From: Notospermus geniculatus
Taxonomy: Eukaryota > Nemertea > Pilidiophora > Heteronemertea > Lineidae
Assembly (NCBI GenBank): GCA_002633025.1
Contig: NMRB01000004.1
Location: forward strand, 1,171,759 to 1,235,758
DNA: 64,000 nucleotides
Direction of reading: 5' to 3'
A program made the translations under genes and the position numbers. The notes below the pieces were generated by a model. That model was not told the DNA's origin. It searched no databases and saw nothing but the letters and a program-made list of their open reading frames with translations. Each line of letters starts with the position of its first letter. Positions within the stretch are counted from its first letter, which is position 1. Below are positions 60,901 through 64,000 of the stretch, piece after piece.

Positions 60901-63436
60901 GGGTAATATTGGCGATGACCAAGAGCAAAATCAACAAGAAATGTCAGTGAACAATATTGATAAACATGCAGGATGTATGTAAGATAATGGTCAAGTGATA
61001 GAATGGGAGGGGAAATTATTAGGGGCAGACGTGCAGGGCAGTGTATTTAGTTCATTAACTTGGTCATTAATTAGTGGATAAAGATGAGAACCGGTATCGA
61101 TTCGGCCTAAATTCTTACTGCATCAAAGCACAAGGGGGTGTCGAGGCACTCCTCCATAGGATTTTCTCCTGTGAGTTGGCTCTCAATGGGCAATTCACCA
61201 TTGTTGGTTTCCCTACAGCTTGTGCCTTCACCAGTGACACAAACGACTGCACGTAGTTTTCTACAGCTGAGTGTTGCCCACAGAGAGCCAATTCTCACAT
61301 GGAAAAGTACCTGTAGACATCATTTTGAATGGCTGCTCATCACCAAGGATAGGAGGAACTATCCTACCTAGCACGCCAAGTGGTAAGAAGTCTCGAAGTC
61401 AGGACGGGTCAAATCAGGCCTTGAAGCATGAGAACTAGCATTTGAAATCACACTGAAAAACTTTCACACTGGTTGGAACCACTCAGAATATGGGAAAACG
61501 AGCAAAGATGTCAACTTACGTGGGAGATAACCAGTGTATTTAGGGATCATGCCATCGTTCTGATACAGGCGTCGACTATCGTCACCCGGAGATCCACCAG
61601 CACTCCCTGGATATCTAAAGAAAACAATAAGGTTTCAATGATACAGTTGTATTCATAGTTGTAAGGTGACAGTGTGATCCTGTAAGTGCCAAATACAGCA
61701 TTTTGACTCAATAGACGTTCAATTTCTGAATCCTGCAGTCTACTAGAATCTCCACCTCCATAGCAATTGAATAATTGTTCAACTTACTGTTGACTGATAA
61801 TGACAGGCTTCTGTAGAACTTGAAAGTGAGTTGTGTTTTCATCTCTGAACGCCTCAAGACTTCGTCCAGTTGTCCTATGATAGCGAGCGCCAAGACCACA
61901 CTCGGTTGGTTTTAACTTGGGAATATATCCTTGGTAACCAGGGATTGGAGGCTCAAGGAAATCTCGTTTGGCCTCTGAAATGGAAGAAGGTGAATGAATT
62001 GATGAAATTCTTCAATACCCCTTCAGCAGTCACAATCAAAATGGACACTTGTACGGTACCTGTTGTAGTGCTGACTGGGCTTCTCCTAGTTTCCCAAAAT
62101 GATTTTCAGCCTGTCACGATGGGTTATCCTTAAACCTGATAACTTACCTACAAGAGTTGATGGATTTGGATGTGTATCCCGGTAATAGTCGAGTTTTCGT
62201 TTAACCTCAGGATCAAAAGCAATTGGTTGTAATCTTGTATGTGATGTTGAACTCTTTGCCAAATCGGCCTCCTTATTGTCATTCTGGTTCATCGCTGTTG
62301 TGTACGCATCAATCGCCTGGTCGCACATGACTTTGTACGTGCCACCATACCTAAACGGCATCGTCGGTACATAACCTGTGAAACAAGATGAACCATTTCA
62401 GTGCCGAGTCATATTTTGGCATCATAATCCAGGTAAACCGAGAAGACAATGTCATTGCCACTTTGTAACCTCGTTTCACTTGAAAACAGCAATTCATAGT
62501 GTTACCTCTGTAATCAAGACAGTCTAAATTAAGGACAACACCGGTCAGTTCTGAAGGTGTCCTTTATAGAGAGGTTCCACTGAGCATCCAACTATTCTAT
62601 TTCATTACCTGTGTACCCTGGTACCATCCTTCTAACATATTTGTTATCGCCTGTGGCCTCTGGGGGTTCATGCAGGATGGGGTGGGCATTTCTGGGGCGG
62701 ACAGGGTCACAGGTTTGGAAATGAACAGTTGTCTGAAATGCGATTATGAAGTGTTAGTTTAGATGGAATAAGGGTTTGGTTACTTGAAGGTCATGACATT
62801 CTGTAATTCAACAAAGCTTTCTTTACAACATGAGATATTTCAATCCAAGTCAAAGCTGATTTAGAAGCCATTACTAATGATAATCGGGTAGAAATTTTTG
62901 GAGGAATGCAAAAAGCTGAATGGATGAGTGGTTATGAAGACTTGCATGCATTGGTGCTGGGGCAAGGTACGGTATCTTCAAGGTGTTCCACCACATGAGA
63001 ATTTTCTCATGAGAGCTGGCTCCCAATGGGCAATTCACCATATTGTTTCTACGGGTGAGTTGTTCTTATAGAGCCAAGAACTCTCACATAAAGGTGAAAA
63101 AATTAGAAAAAAAGAAGATGAATCTACAATGCCGACTAAATTTTGCTCCATTTAGGGAATATTACAGATTACATATGGGCCTGGTGCAGATTGTTGCTGT
63201 AGAAGGCTACCGGTATCTAAATTGTGCAAGAGCTAACTATTTCTAAGTGCAACATTATGACAAGCGGAAGAAGAATGGTTTAACAAAAGGTGTATTTTAA
63301 CTTAATGTATGGTAGAGCCATATGATACAAAGCAACATCTATGCAATGAAGTCATGCAGGAATGCACATTGGAAATTACCCGTTGATTTCCCGGTTCTGA
63401 GGGTGCTGTGGATGGCGTTGTATATGGACGCCGGTC
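57964..63436 (-). CDS. Ciliary microtubule inner protein 2 (CIMIP2/FAM166 family), 3' part
   Basis: A structural protein of the FAM166/UPF0605 group, which binds inside axonemal doublet microtubules of motile cilia and flagella. Minus-strand exons: 63380-63436, 62609-62732, 62148-62375, 61788-61974, 61520-61614, 57964-58094, all GT-AG with matching phases. They encode 273 C-terminal residues ending at TAA. The family repeat (I/V)PGYxGYxP followed by an aromatic, Gly-rich FxxGxTY segment is seen four times: VPGYTGYVPTMPFRYGGTY, IPGYQGYIPKLK...GARYHRTTGR, IPKYTGYLPQRRFVFGNTY, and partly at the C-terminus. The RYHRTTGRSLEAF and GDTTRGLP stretches are typical inner-protein basic segments. The exon at 63380 opens in phase 0, so at least one more 5' exon lies beyond the window. 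Whether it is closest to CIMIP2A or CIMIP2B is not decided. Confidence 0.85.
58749..59247. mobile_element. TA-flanked inverted-repeat element in a CIMIP2 intron
   Basis: GGGACTTTTGGCACCGCTCC at 58751 is matched in reverse complement at the right end (59245), with imperfect pairing continuing through tandem atgacgcatgacg motifs for about 50 bases. TA dinucleotides flank both ends (58749-58750, 59246-59247). 495 bases; Tc1/mariner-type target site; no transposase. Confidence 0.8.
59803..59965. repeat. Copy of the gttggctctcaatgggcaa repeat family
   Basis: Ends gtgggagatttctcatgtg and aagaaatctctcatgtgga give rough inverted repeats; gagttggctctctatgggcaa is the family core. Intronic. Other copies lie at about 61,128-61,320 (core gagttggctctcaatgggca) and 62,985-63,095. 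Confidence 0.6.
61128..61320. repeat. Copy of the gttggctctcaatgggcaa repeat family
   Basis: Contains gagttggctctcaatgggca then ttcaccattgttgg, and on the far side gttgcccacagagagccaa, which pairs with the core, giving a foldback of about 190 bases. Intronic to CIMIP2. Confidence 0.6.
62985..63095. repeat. Copy of the gttggctctcaatgggcaa repeat family
   Basis: A shorter member: catgagaattttctcatgag, agctggctcccaatgggca and ttcaccatattg are followed by a reverse-complement-like gagccaagaactctcaca. Intronic. Confidence 0.55.
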
Positions 63437-64000
63437 CTGGGAACAGATGACAATATTCTTGACATAATGAGGAACTCTATGTATTGCTAAGCAACTCTCA
63501 TCACTCGATCGATACCTACCTTTCTAATGGGATACCAAACATTTCAAAAGATATTGGCCAAATTAAAGATTGTCAACATTGTAGAAACCTAACTTGGTAT
63601 GAGATTGCCTATCCTAGCATAAGGACAAAACACAATCAATGTGTTCTCAAAGCTTTGTATGCATTCAGTATCACCTACTGAGAAGAAATAAATATTTCGA
63701 TAGGCCTGGAGGGAAAATTTAGGTATTCATGTTGACAGTAAACCTACAATGATAAGCACAGTTGTGCTGTTGAAGAAAACACACCTTGATAACTTAATGG
63801 AGTCAATAATGATATTGTCTACGGAAGGGCATGCTTAAGTAAGGCCACATAAAAAAAATCTTTAGTTTAGCATCAGTCAAATTTGTAAAAAGTGAGGAGG
63901 GAGGAGGGTTTTTTTTTTTTTTTTAATACTGAAATGGACTGTGATCATCGAAAGAGAGCTTGGAAGCATTGCACCATTTACCATACAATAGACAAATCCT
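63437..64000 (-). other. CIMIP2 intron reaching the window edge
   Basis: No further exon of the family repeat was recognised before the right edge. A T-run of about 17 bases begins near 63,908. The 5' end of the gene is outside the window. Confidence 0.5.

Overview
This window is nuclear DNA from an animal. Its genes are interrupted by GT-AG introns with conserved phases, there is no operon structure, and it is rich in short inverted-repeat transposons (MITEs, foldbacks) and tRNA-derived SINE-like copies. The gene content, gene density (six recognisable genes in 64 kb) and frequent short motifs such as aggcctac and acatgtac suggest a marine invertebrate. A non-vertebrate deuterostome fits well, but a lophotrochozoan cannot be excluded from sequence alone. 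There is one 67-base assembly gap at 41905-41971.

Layout. 1-5.9 kb: no recognisable gene; foldback repeats and a SINE remnant. 5.87-9.7 kb (+): an EGR-family immediate-early zinc-finger gene in two coding exons, preceded by an SRF/Ets, CRE and TATA promoter. 10.8-19.4 kb: gene-poor spacer with repeats. 20.2-24.4 kb: ADO (cysteamine / N-terminal cysteine dioxygenase, -, one exon), head to head with a complete BIN3 gene (+, BAR-domain protein) in which one 183-base exon is tandemly duplicated. 27.1-29.0 kb (+): the last four exons of a flavin polyamine oxidase whose FAD-binding first exon is not visible. 35.4-54.1 kb (-): an SLC7 amino-acid transporter light chain with two complete alternative first exons, each in frame with one shared nine-exon cassette, plus a third truncated first-exon relative. 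58.0-63.4 kb (-): the 3' part of a CIMIP2/FAM166 ciliary microtubule inner protein gene, which runs off the right edge.

How the parts relate. EGR, ADO and BIN3 side by side is an ancestral linkage: vertebrates keep EGR2 next to ADO and EGR3 next to BIN3 on different chromosomes. The most unusual architecture is the SLC7 locus, where the variable half (TM1 to about TM4) is chosen by first exon and the rest is constant, as in UGT1-type loci. The spacers hold many young inverted repeats with recognisable target-site duplications (TA, TTAA, 9 bp, 11 bp), including an 83-bp perfect hairpin downstream of ADO. All coordinates were worked out by hand from splice sites, reading phase and remembered family sequences; no alignment or transcript evidence was available.
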